Assembly: GCF_014268815.2 (NCBI RefSeq)
Contig: NZ_JABWRE020000001.1
Coordinates: 3,105,001-3,169,000 of the forward strand
Source: Pseudomonas urmiensis
GTDB taxonomy: Bacteria; Pseudomonadota; Gammaproteobacteria; Pseudomonadales; Pseudomonadaceae
Direction of reading: 5' to 3'
Length of the DNA stretch: 64,000 nt
Part shown: positions 26,224 through 35,002 of the stretch, in pieces
Layout of the letters: every line of letters starts with the position of its first letter
Numbering within the stretch: the first letter of the stretch is position 1
Translations under genes and position numbers: made by a program
The notes under the pieces: model-generated
Seen by the model: the letters and a program-made list of their open reading frames with translations, nothing else
The model's database searches: none
What the model was told of the DNA's origin: nothing

Positions 26224-28254
26224 GTGCTGCGCTTTCTCACCCCGCTTCTACTCAGCCTGCTGCTGAGCACCCGGCTGCTCGCCGCAGAACCCACCCCCAC
26301 CGAGCAAACGCCCGAGGAGCCAGCCCCGGTGCTGCAAGGCGGCCTGCTCGGCGCCTTGGCTGACGGCCTGGACAGCGCAGCCCAAGACCTCGACCTCGAT
26401 GCCCACCTGATCGACGCCTGGCGCCTGCGTACCGACCGCGCCGCCAAGGAGATGGAGCGCCTGGTCGATCGCCACTCAGCCAGCGACTCGCTGCAGCTGA
26501 CCGGCAATTTCCTCCTGCTGAGCCTGACCTGGGCCGCCAGCTTCGCCCTGCTCACCACCCTCGGTCGTTGGTGCGCCAAGCGCTGCGCAGCGACTTCCCT
26601 GCTGGGTCAGCGCAAACGCGTACGCAGCCTGCTTGGCTATCTTCTGCCTTATACCTTGCCAGCCCTGGCCAGCCTGCCGTTGACGCTCTACGTCAGCCGC
26701 TTCCTCGATCCCTCGGTCGCCCGCGCATTGGGCCTGAGCCTGGCCTACGCGACCAGCAGCGGCCTGTTCTCGACCTCGATCATCCTTTGCCTGATCACCT
26801 TGTTCGATGCCGGCCACAAACGCCAAGCCGTGGCAGTGATCCGGCGCATGGCGCCGCGCCCGCTGTTCATGATTGGTTTTCTGGCAGCCTGGAGCGATGC
26901 CCTGACCAGCCCGCAGATCGCCCGTCAGCTGGGCGGCAACATCACCGCCAGCATTGCCGTATTGACCGGGCTGCTGGCGACCTTGGTCTTTGCCAGCCTG
27001 GTCCTGCGCCTGCGCCGCCCGGTGGCGCACTTGATCCGCAACCGCGACCTCAAGGACCGTTTACAGCATCGCGCCGTGCAGGAGACGCTGCGGATCTTTT
27101 CCAAGCTGTGGTACTTGCCGATCCTGATGATGATCCTGGTGTCGGCGATCCACCTGATTGGCGCTGGCGAAGAAAGTCAGAAAGCCTTGCAGAACGCGCT
27201 ATTGACCACTGTGCTGCTGGTCGCGGCGGTGTTCCTCAGCACCCTGATGCAGCACCTGCTGGCCACGCACGAGGGCGACGATCAACAGCGGGTACGCCCC
27301 TACAAAGAGCTGTTGCGCAGCCTGGTGCACGCCTTGCTGCGGATCGCCATGGCGGTGGTGTTCATCGAACTGCTCGGGCGGATCTGGGGCTTTTCGGTGA
27401 TTACCTTCGCCCTGAGCAACAGCCTCGGCCAGGCGATCAGTAATTCACTGTCGAGCATCGGCTTGATCCTGCTGGTCACCTGGCTGCTCTGGGTGGTGCT
27501 CGACACGGCAATCCAGGAAGCGCTCAAGCCCGCTGTCGGTCGGCGCGCCTCGCGTCAGCCGAGCACCCGCACGCGGACCATCCTGCCGATGCTGCGCAAC
27601 GCCATCAAGGTGATCCTGATCGTCATCTGCACCATCACCACCATGGCCAACCTGGGGATCAATGTCGCGCCGCTGCTGGCCGGTGCCGGGGTGATCGGCT
27701 TGGCCATCGGTTTCGGCTCGCAGCAACTGGTGCAGGACGTAATCACCGGGCTGTTCATCCTGATCGAAGACACCATTTCCATCGGCGATTGGGTGGTGCT
27801 CGATTCCGGGCATGCCGGCACGGTCGAGAGCCTGACCATCCGCACCCTGCGTCTGCGCGATGGCAAAGGTTTCGTGCATTCGGTGCCGTTCGGCCAGATC
27901 AAGGCGGTCACCAACCAGTCACGTCAGTTCGCCTACGCGTTCTTCTCGGTGCAGTTCACCTATGACAGCGATGTCGATCAATCGCTGGCGTTGATCCACG
28001 AGGTGGGCAAGTCGATCAGTGAAGACCCGCTGCTGCGGATCAACCTGCAAGGGCCGCTGCAGGTGTTCGGGGTGGACCGGATGGATTTGAACGGCTTCGT
28101 GTTGACCGCGCAGTTCCGCACCATTTCCGGCGGCCAGTATGCGGTGAGCCGGGCGTTCAATGAGCGACTGAAAAAGCGCGTGGATCAGACTGAGAATGTG
28201 GCGTTTGCCCAGGTGTATCCGATGCCTGCGCAGGCGCGTGCTGTTTCGGCCTGA
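26224..28254 (+). CDS. large MscS-family mechanosensitive channel
   Basis: 676 residues from GTG 26224, with AAGGAG 8 bp ahead. A signal peptide (MLRFLTPLLLSLLLSTRLLA) leads to a short periplasmic region and then about ten membrane helices. The conserved pore helix and beta domain appear in LLAGAGVIGLAIGFGSQQLV and LFILIEDTISIGDWVVLDSG. This is the extended type of MscS channel, well above the 286 residues of E. coli MscS. It opens on membrane tension to release solutes during osmotic down-shock. It is monocistronic, with REP sequences on both sides. Confidence 0.9.
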   Translation: MLRFLTPLLLSLLLSTRLLAAEPTPTEQTPEEPAPVLQGGLLGALADGLDSAAQDLDLDAHLIDAWRLRTDRAAKEMERLVDRHSASDSLQLTGNFLLLSLTWAASFALLTTLGRWCAKRCAATSLLGQRKRVRSLLGYLLPYTLPALASLPLTLYVSRFLDPSVARALGLSLAYATSSGLFSTSIILCLITLFDAGHKRQAVAVIRRMAPRPLFMIGFLAAWSDALTSPQIARQLGGNITASIAVLTGLLATLVFASLVLRLRRPVAHLIRNRDLKDRLQHRAVQETLRIFSKLWYLPILMMILVSAIHLIGAGEESQKALQNALLTTVLLVAAVFLSTLMQHLLATHEGDDQQRVRPYKELLRSLVHALLRIAMAVVFIELLGRIWGFSVITFALSNSLGQAISNSLSSIGLILLVTWLLWVVLDTAIQEALKPAVGRRASRQPSTRTRTILPMLRNAIKVILIVICTITTMANLGINVAPLLAGAGVIGLAIGFGSQQLVQDVITGLFILIEDTISIGDWVVLDSGHAGTVESLTIRTLRLRDGKGFVHSVPFGQIKAVTNQSRQFAYAFFSVQFTYDSDVDQSLALIHEVGKSISEDPLLRINLQGPLQVFGVDRMDLNGFVLTAQFRTISGGQYAVSRAFNERLKKRVDQTENVAFAQVYPMPAQARAVSA

Positions 28255-28261
28255 GCCAGTC

Positions 28262-28350
28262 TCATCGCGGGGCAAGCCCGCTCCCACGCAAGTCAGCTCC
28301 CGAGCGAGCAGTAGAGCGATTGCGTGGGAGCGGGCTTGCCCCGCGATAGC
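28262..28350. repeat. REP pair (inverted)
   Basis: Inverted REP units (ATCGCGGGGCAAGCCCGCTC and complement) between the convergent channel and methyltransferase genes. Confidence 0.85.
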
Positions 28351-28352
28351 TT

Positions 28353-29282
28353 TCAAACCTGCTGGCGGAATACCAAAGCCTTCAAGCCACCCTCGACATC
28401 CACATCAGGAAACTCCGGGGGATTCTCCAGCCGCTCGACAAACTTCAGCGCCGGGGCCTGCTCAGCCATACCCTCGATCAAGAACGCCGAGCCGATCCCC
28501 GGATCGTTGACACAGGCCAGCACGGTGCCGCCCTCGCGCAGAAGCTCCGGCAGGCGGCGCAGGATCTTCGCGTAATCCTGGGTCAGGACGAAGCTGCCGC
28601 GCTGGAACGTCGGCGGATCGATGATGACCAGGTCATACGGCCCATACTTGCGCACCTTGCCCCAGGACTTGAACAGCTCATGGCCGAGAAACGCCACCTG
28701 CCCCACATCATGCCCATTGAGCCGATGATTCTCCCGCCCACGCGACAGCGCCGACTTGGCCATGTCCAGGTTGACCACCTGCTCGGCCCCGCCAGCAATC
28801 GCCGCCACGGAAAAGCCGCAGGTATAGGCAAACAAGTTCAGCACCCGCTTACCGGCCGACTGTTCGCGCACCCAGCGCCGACCGTAGCGCATGTCGAGGA
28901 ACAGCCCGTTGTTCTGGCGAACGCCCAAGTCCAGCAAATAGCGCAGGCCATCCTCAACCACCTCACGTTGCTGGATCGGGCCGCCAACCAGCCACTGGCC
29001 GGGGCTGTCGGGCAGGTAGCGGTGCTGGATCAAAATCGCCTCGCCCGTCCACTGTGGGGTTTGAGCCAGGGCATTGAGCATTGCCTCCAATTCGGCCAAC
29101 TGGCCAGGCGCGGGCTCGCGAAACAAGGCGACCGACAACACCCCCTGCAACCAGTCGACGGTGATCTGCTCAAGCCCCGGCCAGCAACGGCCGCGGCCGT
29201 GGAACAGGCGCCGGGTTTCCTGCGGGGCGGGGTCAAGCGCCGCAGTCAGGTGCTGGGCAAGGGTGTCGATGGCTGAGGTCAT
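28353..29282 (-). CDS. class I SAM-dependent methyltransferase, RlmI/RlmK-like
   Basis: 309 residues. The SAM-binding motif I is VLNLFAYTCGFSVAAIAGGA, motif IV is DLVIIDPPTFQRG, and the flanking QNNGLFLDMRYGRRWV is typical of the COG1092 group of 23S rRNA (cytosine-C5 or guanine-N7) methyltransferases. Compared with RlmI it lacks an N-terminal PUA domain and carries a different N-terminal region (1-110). The nucleic acid target is therefore not assured. It is convergent with the MscS channel and shares no close operon with EamA upstream. Confidence 0.82.
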   Translation of the reverse strand: MTSAIDTLAQHLTAALDPAPQETRRLFHGRGRCWPGLEQITVDWLQGVLSVALFREPAPGQLAELEAMLNALAQTPQWTGEAILIQHRYLPDSPGQWLVGGPIQQREVVEDGLRYLLDLGVRQNNGLFLDMRYGRRWVREQSAGKRVLNLFAYTCGFSVAAIAGGAEQVVNLDMAKSALSRGRENHRLNGHDVGQVAFLGHELFKSWGKVRKYGPYDLVIIDPPTFQRGSFVLTQDYAKILRRLPELLREGGTVLACVNDPGIGSAFLIEGMAEQAPALKFVERLENPPEFPDVDVEGGLKALVFRQQV

Positions 29283-29369
29283 GGCGGGGATTCACACGCG
29301 CAAAAAAACGCCATTGTAACCGAGCATCGCCAACAGCCCAGTCATGCCCACATATTCGTCAGGCCAGGC

Positions 29370-30275
29370 TCACTCTGGCTTGAGCGCCTCGACCCGTGGC
29401 GCCGGCTTGAACCACCAGCCCTGCTGCATACCCGCAGCGGCAACCAGGATCAGCGCCACGCCCAGCCACTGCAGCGGCGCCAGGCGATGGCCGAAGGCGA
29501 TCCAATCGACCAGGATCGCCGCGATGGGGTAGATGAACGACAGCGCGCCCGTCAGGGCCGTGGGCAGGCGCTGGATGGCGCTGTAGAGCAGCACGTACAT
29601 CACCCCGGTGTGCACGATGCCCAAGGTAATCAGGCTAGCCAGCGCCGACGGCTCAGCGGGCAGCCCGCCAAGCTTGACCCACGGCGCCAGCAGCAACACG
29701 CCTGTACTCACCTGGATCAGCGCGATCAAATGCGGCGGGGTGCCACTCAGGCGCTTGATGATCAACGCCGCCACGGCGTACAGCAAGGCGGCGCCCAAGG
29801 CCAGGGCAATGCCCAGTAGATAGTCGTTGCCGCTACCCTGCCCGGCACCGTGCGCACTGACGATCGCCAACATGCCGAGAAACGCCACGCTCAGCCAGGT
29901 CAGCTTGGCCGCGGTGATCTTCTCGCCGAGAAACAGCGCCGCCAGCCCCACCAGCATGAAGGGCTGCACGTTGTACACCGCCGTACCGATGGCGATCGAG
30001 GCGCGTGAGTAGGAGGCGAACAGCAGCACCCAGTTGCCGACGATGGCCACGCCGCTGGCGATCGCCAACAGGAACGCAGTGCGGCCTATCACGCCTGGTT
30101 TGAGAAAACCGAAGCCGGCGCAAATCAGCAGCAAGGTGCCGGCGCCGAATACGCAGCGCCAGAACACCACCTCCAGTACCGGCTGCCCAGACACCAACAC
30201 GAACCAGCCGATGGTCCCGGAAATCAGCATGGCGACCATCATTTCCACAGAGCCACGGCGCACTGAACTGTCCAT
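29370..30275 (-). CDS. EamA family (DMT) transporter
   Basis: 301 residues with ten hydrophobic helices in two EamA repeats; the second repeat starts near LLGIALALGAALLYAVAALI. A GGAGG site stands 8 bp before the ATG at 30275 (MDSSVRRGS). Members export small metabolites, often amino acids. It is divergent from an Lrp/AsnC regulator with a 134-bp gap. This is a common arrangement in which the regulator controls the exporter; that link is inference, and the substrate is unknown. Confidence 0.85.
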   Translation of the reverse strand: MDSSVRRGSVEMMVAMLISGTIGWFVLVSGQPVLEVVFWRCVFGAGTLLLICAGFGFLKPGVIGRTAFLLAIASGVAIVGNWVLLFASYSRASIAIGTAVYNVQPFMLVGLAALFLGEKITAAKLTWLSVAFLGMLAIVSAHGAGQGSGNDYLLGIALALGAALLYAVAALIIKRLSGTPPHLIALIQVSTGVLLLAPWVKLGGLPAEPSALASLITLGIVHTGVMYVLLYSAIQRLPTALTGALSFIYPIAAILVDWIAFGHRLAPLQWLGVALILVAAAGMQQGWWFKPAPRVEALKPE

Positions 30276-30409
30276 CTCACACCTCCGCTTGACGATGGCC
30301 ACAGTATGACGAGGGTCAAGCGCTACCTTCCAGCGGATAACCAAGGCTAAATATCAGACTCGCCTTTACTATCAAGGCGAATCACCCATTTTGCCTGACG
30401 AGGTTAAAG

Positions 30410-30850
30410 ATGACCGACGCCATCGACCAGCTGTTGATCAATGCCCTGATGGAAGACTCCCGCCGCTCGCTCAAGGCCTTGGCGCAGATCAGCGGGTTGT
30501 CTGCGCCCAGTGTCAGCGAGCGCCTGCGCCGTTTGGAGGAGCGTGGCGTGTTGCGCGGTTACACGGTAGACGTCGACCCGCGCAGTTTCGGCTACCAGTT
30601 GCAGGCCATCGTGCGCATCCGGCCATTGCCTGGGCAGTTACAGGAAGTGGAGCGGCAGATCATTGCCATCCCCGAGTTCACCGAGTGCGACAAGGTCACC
30701 GGTGAAGACTGCTTCATCGCCAGGTTGCATGTGCGCTCGATGGAGCAACTCGACACCTTGCTCGATCGGATCAATGTGCTGGCTGAAACCAATACCGCGA
30801 TCATCAAGAAGAGCCCGGTAAAACGCCGGCTGCCGCCGATGGGCGAATAG
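30410..30850 (+). CDS. Lrp/AsnC family transcriptional regulator
   Basis: 146 residues. The N-terminal helix-turn-helix (SLKALAQISGLSAPSVSERL, then RRLEERGVLRGYTVDVDP) and the C-terminal RAM ligand-binding domain (region ECDKVTGEDCFIARLHVRS) match Lrp/AsnC proteins in order and length. It probably senses an amino acid and controls the divergent EamA exporter. The 486-bp interval downstream belongs to the control region of the NCS1 operon. Confidence 0.88.
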   Translation: MTDAIDQLLINALMEDSRRSLKALAQISGLSAPSVSERLRRLEERGVLRGYTVDVDPRSFGYQLQAIVRIRPLPGQLQEVERQIIAIPEFTECDKVTGEDCFIARLHVRSMEQLDTLLDRINVLAETNTAIIKKSPVKRRLPPMGE

Positions 30851-30912
30851 CCTTTTAGCGACGGCGCTAGCCCGCCCCAGGCGAGTATCCGACTAATCCT
30901 ATTGACTATTTT

Positions 30913-30922
30913 TTGTACACAA
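30913..30922. promoter_or_regulatory. candidate purine operator, distal site of the NCS1 operon
   Basis: TTGTACACAA, identical to the sites at 3432 and 6342, 415 bp before the NCS1 start. A weaker relative, TTGTGTGCAC, follows at 30946-30955. Confidence 0.55.
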
Positions 30923-31003
30923 GAATGTCACCATAAGTGCCATTTTTGTGTGCACTTAGGTGAAGTAACGCACCACTAGGTTACATCGCGCCCGAATTAA
31001 AAT

Positions 31004-31019
31004 TTGACCATTTGATCAA
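31004..31019. promoter_or_regulatory. RutR-like palindrome, site 1
   Basis: TTGACCATTTGATCAA matches the known E. coli RutR consensus TTGACCAnnTGGTCAA in 13 of 14 defined positions. It lies in the 486-bp gene-free interval 30851-31336, which is markedly AT-rich between 30990 and 31200. Confidence 0.55.
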
Positions 31020-31044
31020 CTAAAAACCGGTGAAAAAATAAAAA

Positions 31045-31060
31045 CTGTTCATTTGGTCAA
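31045..31060. promoter_or_regulatory. RutR-like palindrome, site 2
   Basis: CTGTTCATTTGGTCAA: the right half is perfect and the left half keeps 4 of 7 positions. It is 41 bp from site 1, about four helical turns, so both could be bound on one face. Confidence 0.45.
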
Positions 31061-31173
31061 CTTATAATCGCTAATTTTCATTAGGTTATATTCAAACAAG
31101 ACAAACTCAGATTACTGGCCTGCGTAAACTTGTATTGTTCCTGGCATGGAACTGGCTTTTGTGTGTTTGTGTT

Positions 31174-31183
31174 TTGTATACAA
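31174..31183. promoter_or_regulatory. candidate purine operator, proximal site of the NCS1 operon
   Basis: TTGTATACAA, perfect palindrome, 154 bp before the NCS1 ATG; same sequence as at puuE, glcG and gcl. Confidence 0.65.
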
Positions 31184-31336
31184 AGTTTACGAAACATAAA
31201 TACACAATAACGCAGCGCCTGATCCCTAAGGGCCGCTGCCTCGAGAACCCAGTGATGCCACTGCCTGCAACGATGAGATGACGAGCCCGTGCAGCTCGCC
31301 CGCTTATCGCCGGCAGCCGCATCAGGAGCCGCCGGA

Positions 31337-32869
31337 ATGAGTAGCAGCCTCGACCTTGCCCCTGAACTATCCGTCGCCAGCACCTCCCCCACCTCGACCC
31401 TGGCCGGCCATGCGCCCGAGCTTGAACTCAGCCCGCGGCTGCACAACCGCGACCTTGCCCCGACCCGCAGCGAAGGTCGCCGCTGGGGCGGCTACAGCAT
31501 CTTTGCCCTGTGGACCAACGATGTGCACAACATCGCCAACTACTCGTTCGCCATGGGTTTGTTCGCCCTCGGCCTGGGTGGCTGGCAGATCTTGCTATCG
31601 CTGGCCATTGGCGCGGCGCTGGTGTACTTCTTCATGAACCTCTCGGGCTACATGGGGCAGAAGACCGGCGTGCCGTTCCCGGTGATCAGCCGGATCGCCT
31701 TCGGCATCCACGGCGCGCAAATTCCGGCGCTGATCCGCGCGGTGATCGCCATCGCCTGGTTCGGTATCCAGACCTACCTGGCTTCGGTGGTGCTGCGGGT
31801 GTTGCTCACTGCGGTGTGGCCGCAAGTGGCGGCCTATGACCAGGACAGCATCCTCGGCCTGTCGAGCCTGGGTTGGCTGTGCTTCGTGGCGATCTGGCTG
31901 GTACAGCTGGTGATCCTCGCCTACGGCATGGAGATGGTCCGTCGTTACGAGGCGTTTGCCGGCCCGGTGATTCTGCTCACCGTGGCGAGCCTGGCTGGGT
32001 GGATGTACTTCCAGGCCGATACGCGTATTGCCTGGTCGGTGGCCGAGCCACTGAGCGGCTATGAGATGTGGCGCAACATCTTTGCCGGCGGTGCGCTGTG
32101 GCTGGCGATCTACGGCACCCTGGTGCTGAACTTCTGCGACTTCGCCCGCTCTTCGCCGTGCCGCAAGACCATCCGTGTCGGCAACTTCTGGGGCCTGCCG
32201 GTGAACATCCTGGTGTTCGCGGTGATCACCGTGGTGCTGTGCGGTGCGCAGTTCCAGATCAACGGCCAGGTGATCGACAGCCCGACCCAGATCGTCGCTA
32301 CCATCCCGAGCACGCCGTTTTTGGTACTGGGCTGCCTGGCCTTCCTGATCGTCACGGTGGCGGTGAACATCATGGCCAACTTCGTGGCGCCGGCGTTCGT
32401 GCTCAGCAACCTTGCACCCCGGCACCTGAACTTCCGCCGCGCAGGCCTGATCAGCGCAACCCTGGCGGTGCTGATCCTGCCGTGGAACCTGTACAACAGC
32501 CCGTTGGTGATCGTGTACTTCCTGTCAGGCCTGGGCGCCCTGCTCGGCCCGCTGTACGGGGTGATCATGGCCGACTACTGGCTGCTGCGCAAAGGCCGGA
32601 TCAACGTGCCAGAGCTGTACAGCGAAAACCCAGCCGGCGCCTATCACTACACCCGAGGCGTCAACCTGCGGGCAGTGGCGGTGTTCGTTCCGGCGGCGCT
32701 GCTGGCGATCGTCCTGGCCCTGGTCCCGAGCTTCCACAGCATTGCGCCGTTCTCCTGGTTGATCGGTGCTGGTATCGCTGCCGCACTGTACCTGCTGATC
32801 GCTCCGCGCAATCGCCAATACCACGATGTCAGCGGCGAGTGCATCGCCGTCGACCACAGCAGCCATTGA
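31337..32869 (+). CDS. NCS1 family transporter, probably allantoin or hydantoin
   Basis: 510 residues, 12 helices. LHNRDLAPTRSEGRRWGGYS followed by FALWTNDVHNIANYSFAMGL is the start of NCS1 permeases of the Mhp1/PucI group, including the helix 1 Asn and Trp seen in substrate binding of Mhp1. The ATG at 31337 has AGGAG 8 bp upstream; a GTG 48 bp earlier is in frame but has no ribosome site. The gene next to it encodes a hydantoin/allantoin-type racemase and starts 16 bp later. The shared operator with purine genes favours allantoin as substrate, by inference. Confidence 0.88.
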   Translation: MSSSLDLAPELSVASTSPTSTLAGHAPELELSPRLHNRDLAPTRSEGRRWGGYSIFALWTNDVHNIANYSFAMGLFALGLGGWQILLSLAIGAALVYFFMNLSGYMGQKTGVPFPVISRIAFGIHGAQIPALIRAVIAIAWFGIQTYLASVVLRVLLTAVWPQVAAYDQDSILGLSSLGWLCFVAIWLVQLVILAYGMEMVRRYEAFAGPVILLTVASLAGWMYFQADTRIAWSVAEPLSGYEMWRNIFAGGALWLAIYGTLVLNFCDFARSSPCRKTIRVGNFWGLPVNILVFAVITVVLCGAQFQINGQVIDSPTQIVATIPSTPFLVLGCLAFLIVTVAVNIMANFVAPAFVLSNLAPRHLNFRRAGLISATLAVLILPWNLYNSPLVIVYFLSGLGALLGPLYGVIMADYWLLRKGRINVPELYSENPAGAYHYTRGVNLRAVAVFVPAALLAIVLALVPSFHSIAPFSWLIGAGIAAALYLLIAPRNRQYHDVSGECIAVDHSSH

Positions 32870-32885
32870 TCAAGGAGGAACGTGC

Positions 32886-33614
32886 ATGCGCATTCTGATC
32901 GTCAACGTCAACACCACCGAAGCCATCACCGAGGCCATTGCCGAACAGGCGCGCAGCGTCGCCTCGCCCGGCACCGAGATCGTCGGCCTGACGCCCTGGT
33001 TCGGCGCTGAATCAGTCGAAGGCAACTTCGAAAGCTATTTGGCGGCGATTGCCGTGATGGACCGGGTCATGGCCTATGACCAGCCCTATGACGCGGTGAT
33101 CCAGGCCGGCTATGGCGAACATGGCCGCGAGGGCTTGCAAGAGCTGCTAAACGTACCAGTGGTGGACATCACCGACGCGGCCGCCAGCACCGCGATGTAC
33201 CTGGGCCATGCCTACTCGGTAGTGACCACCCTGGATCGCACCGTGCCCTTGATCGAAGACCGCCTGAAGCTCTCCGGCCTGTATGAGCGCTGCGCCTCGG
33301 TGCGCGCCAGCGGGCTGGCGGTGCTCGAGCTTGAGGCCGATCCGCAGCGAGCGGTCGAGGCGATTGTCGAGCAGGCCGAACGGGCAGTGCAGGATGACAA
33401 GGCCGAGGTGATCTGCCTGGGCTGCGGCGGCATGGCCGGGTTGGATGAACAGATCCGCCAGCGCACTGGCGTGCCGGTGGTCGATGGCGTCAGTGCGGCG
33501 GTGACCATTGCCGAGTCGCTGGTGCGGATGGGCTTGAGCACTTCCAAGGTACGGACCTATGCGACGCCGCGGGTGAAGAAAGTGGTGGGCTGGCCGATGC
33601 GGTTCGGCCGCTAA
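32886..33614 (+). CDS. hydantoin/allantoin racemase (Asp/Glu racemase superfamily)
   Basis: 242 residues from the ATG at 32886, with AAGGAGGA immediately upstream. The fold is that of the Asp/Glu racemases: ILIVNVNTTEAITEAI at the N-terminus, a first half GYGEHGREGL-type active region in which the usual cysteine is not obvious, and the second-half catalytic cysteine in EVICLGCGGMAGLDE. Homologues are HyuE hydantoin racemases and HpxA allantoin racemase. With the permease it forms an operon that could import allantoin and convert the R form to the S form used by PuuE. Confidence 0.85.
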   Translation: MRILIVNVNTTEAITEAIAEQARSVASPGTEIVGLTPWFGAESVEGNFESYLAAIAVMDRVMAYDQPYDAVIQAGYGEHGREGLQELLNVPVVDITDAAASTAMYLGHAYSVVTTLDRTVPLIEDRLKLSGLYERCASVRASGLAVLELEADPQRAVEAIVEQAERAVQDDKAEVICLGCGGMAGLDEQIRQRTGVPVVDGVSAAVTIAESLVRMGLSTSKVRTYATPRVKKVVGWPMRFGR

Positions 33615-33629
33615 GATCGCAGTCGCCTT

Positions 33630-33712
33630 TACCGGCCTCTTCGCGGGCAAGCCCGCTCCTACATGAGCTGCGCAATCCCTGTAGGAGCGGGCTTGCCCGC
33701 GAAGAGGCCGGT
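33630..33712. repeat. REP pair, near-perfect inverted repeat
   Basis: Two 34-bp REP units in exact inverted orientation (core CCTCTTCGCGGGCAAGCCCG), the best preserved pair of the window, between the convergent racemase and dehydrogenase genes. Confidence 0.9.
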
Positions 33713-33722
33713 ACAGGCACCA

Positions 33723-34925
33723 TCACTCCCGACAGTTAATGAGCTGGGCTAGCCGCTGAGCACTGCCACAAGCCAAGGTGAACCCCAAGGCCCCATGCCC
33801 CAGGTTCACCCACACATTGCGATACGCCGTAGCGCCGAGAATCGGCACCCCGGTGGGCGTCGCCGGGCGCATCCCGGCCCACTCCACCGCCTGCCGATAA
33901 TCCGCCGCCTCAGGCAACGTCGCCTGTGCCAAGCGCTGCATGCTGCGCAACCTGCGCGGATCGACAGCATCGTCGAAGCCAACGATATCCACCATCGCCG
34001 CCACCCTCAGCTGATTCTCCAGCCGGGCATAGACGATCTTGCGCTCATAGTCAGTGACACTCACCTGCGGAGCCCGATGCTGCGCCAGCACTGGCGCAGT
34101 CAGGCTATAGCCCTTGAGCGGATAGATCGGCAGCTTCAGCCCCGGCAGCGCCAAGCTCGGGCTGCGATGTCCGGCGCACAACAGCAGGTGCTCGACGTCC
34201 AGCTGCCCAGTAGCCAATTCCACTGCCGTCACCCGCCTGCCATCGTGCCGCAGCCCAGTGACCGCTTGGCCCAGACGAAACTCACATCGCCCTGAAGCGC
34301 GCAGATGCTCCGCCAGCACCTGGCAGAAGCGATGACAGTCAGCGACTTCTTCGTCTGCGGTATACACCCCGCCGATGAACGGCGCATCGGCCAGCGCCGC
34401 GTCGAGCACGCCAAGCTCGGCGCCAGCGACAATCTGTTGAGTGGCCGGGTCGAGCCGATGCGCGCAAGCCCGAGAGAACGCCGCCTGGGTGCGAAACGCA
34501 ACCAACTTGCCGTTGCGCCGCCAGGCAAATCCGTGCAGATGGTCCTCTTCGCGCCAACGCGCCATGACCGCCTGGCTGTGCAACGCCAATTCAAGCAACT
34601 GGGCAGCATTGCGGCGGTTGACCGAGCCGCGACACGCCGCCACGAAGGCGGCCAACCAACGCCACTGGGCAGGGTCCAGACGCAGGCGCAGGCGCAACGG
34701 CGAGTCACTGCGCAGCAACCAGCCCAACGCCTGCCACGGCACACCGGCGTCGGCCAGCGGCGCCACGTAGCGATAAGACAATTGCCCGCCATTGGCAAAG
34801 CTGGTGGCGCTGGCCAGGCTGTCGCGCGCTTCGATCAGCTCGACCTGGCAGCCTTCACGCACCAGCGCGTAGGCGCTGGCCAGGCCGATCACCCCACCGC
34901 CAATCACGGTTACCCGCTTGCCCAT
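33723..34925 (-). CDS. FAD-dependent D-amino-acid dehydrogenase-like protein
   Basis: 400 residues from the ATG at 34925, with GAGGAGCAGG just upstream. The FAD-binding motif VTVIGGGVIGLASAYAL is at the N-terminus, and the DadA-type sequence SLASATSFANGGQLSYRYV follows. The C-terminal FAD contact WAGMRPATPTGVPILG is typical of the DAO superfamily. DadA proper is longer (about 430) and lies with alanine racemase, so this paralogue probably acts on another D-amino acid or related imino compound. Context beside a racemase may be meaningful, but the two genes are convergent. Confidence 0.85.
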   Translation of the reverse strand: MGKRVTVIGGGVIGLASAYALVREGCQVELIEARDSLASATSFANGGQLSYRYVAPLADAGVPWQALGWLLRSDSPLRLRLRLDPAQWRWLAAFVAACRGSVNRRNAAQLLELALHSQAVMARWREEDHLHGFAWRRNGKLVAFRTQAAFSRACAHRLDPATQQIVAGAELGVLDAALADAPFIGGVYTADEEVADCHRFCQVLAEHLRASGRCEFRLGQAVTGLRHDGRRVTAVELATGQLDVEHLLLCAGHRSPSLALPGLKLPIYPLKGYSLTAPVLAQHRAPQVSVTDYERKIVYARLENQLRVAAMVDIVGFDDAVDPRRLRSMQRLAQATLPEAADYRQAVEWAGMRPATPTGVPILGATAYRNVWVNLGHGALGFTLACGSAQRLAQLINCRE

Positions 34926-35002
34926 GCCCTGCTCCTCGCTCGAATCCACCGCGCAAGCATCGCAGATTCCGGGCTGCGCTCACCAGCCAGGGCTAGCCCT
35001 GA

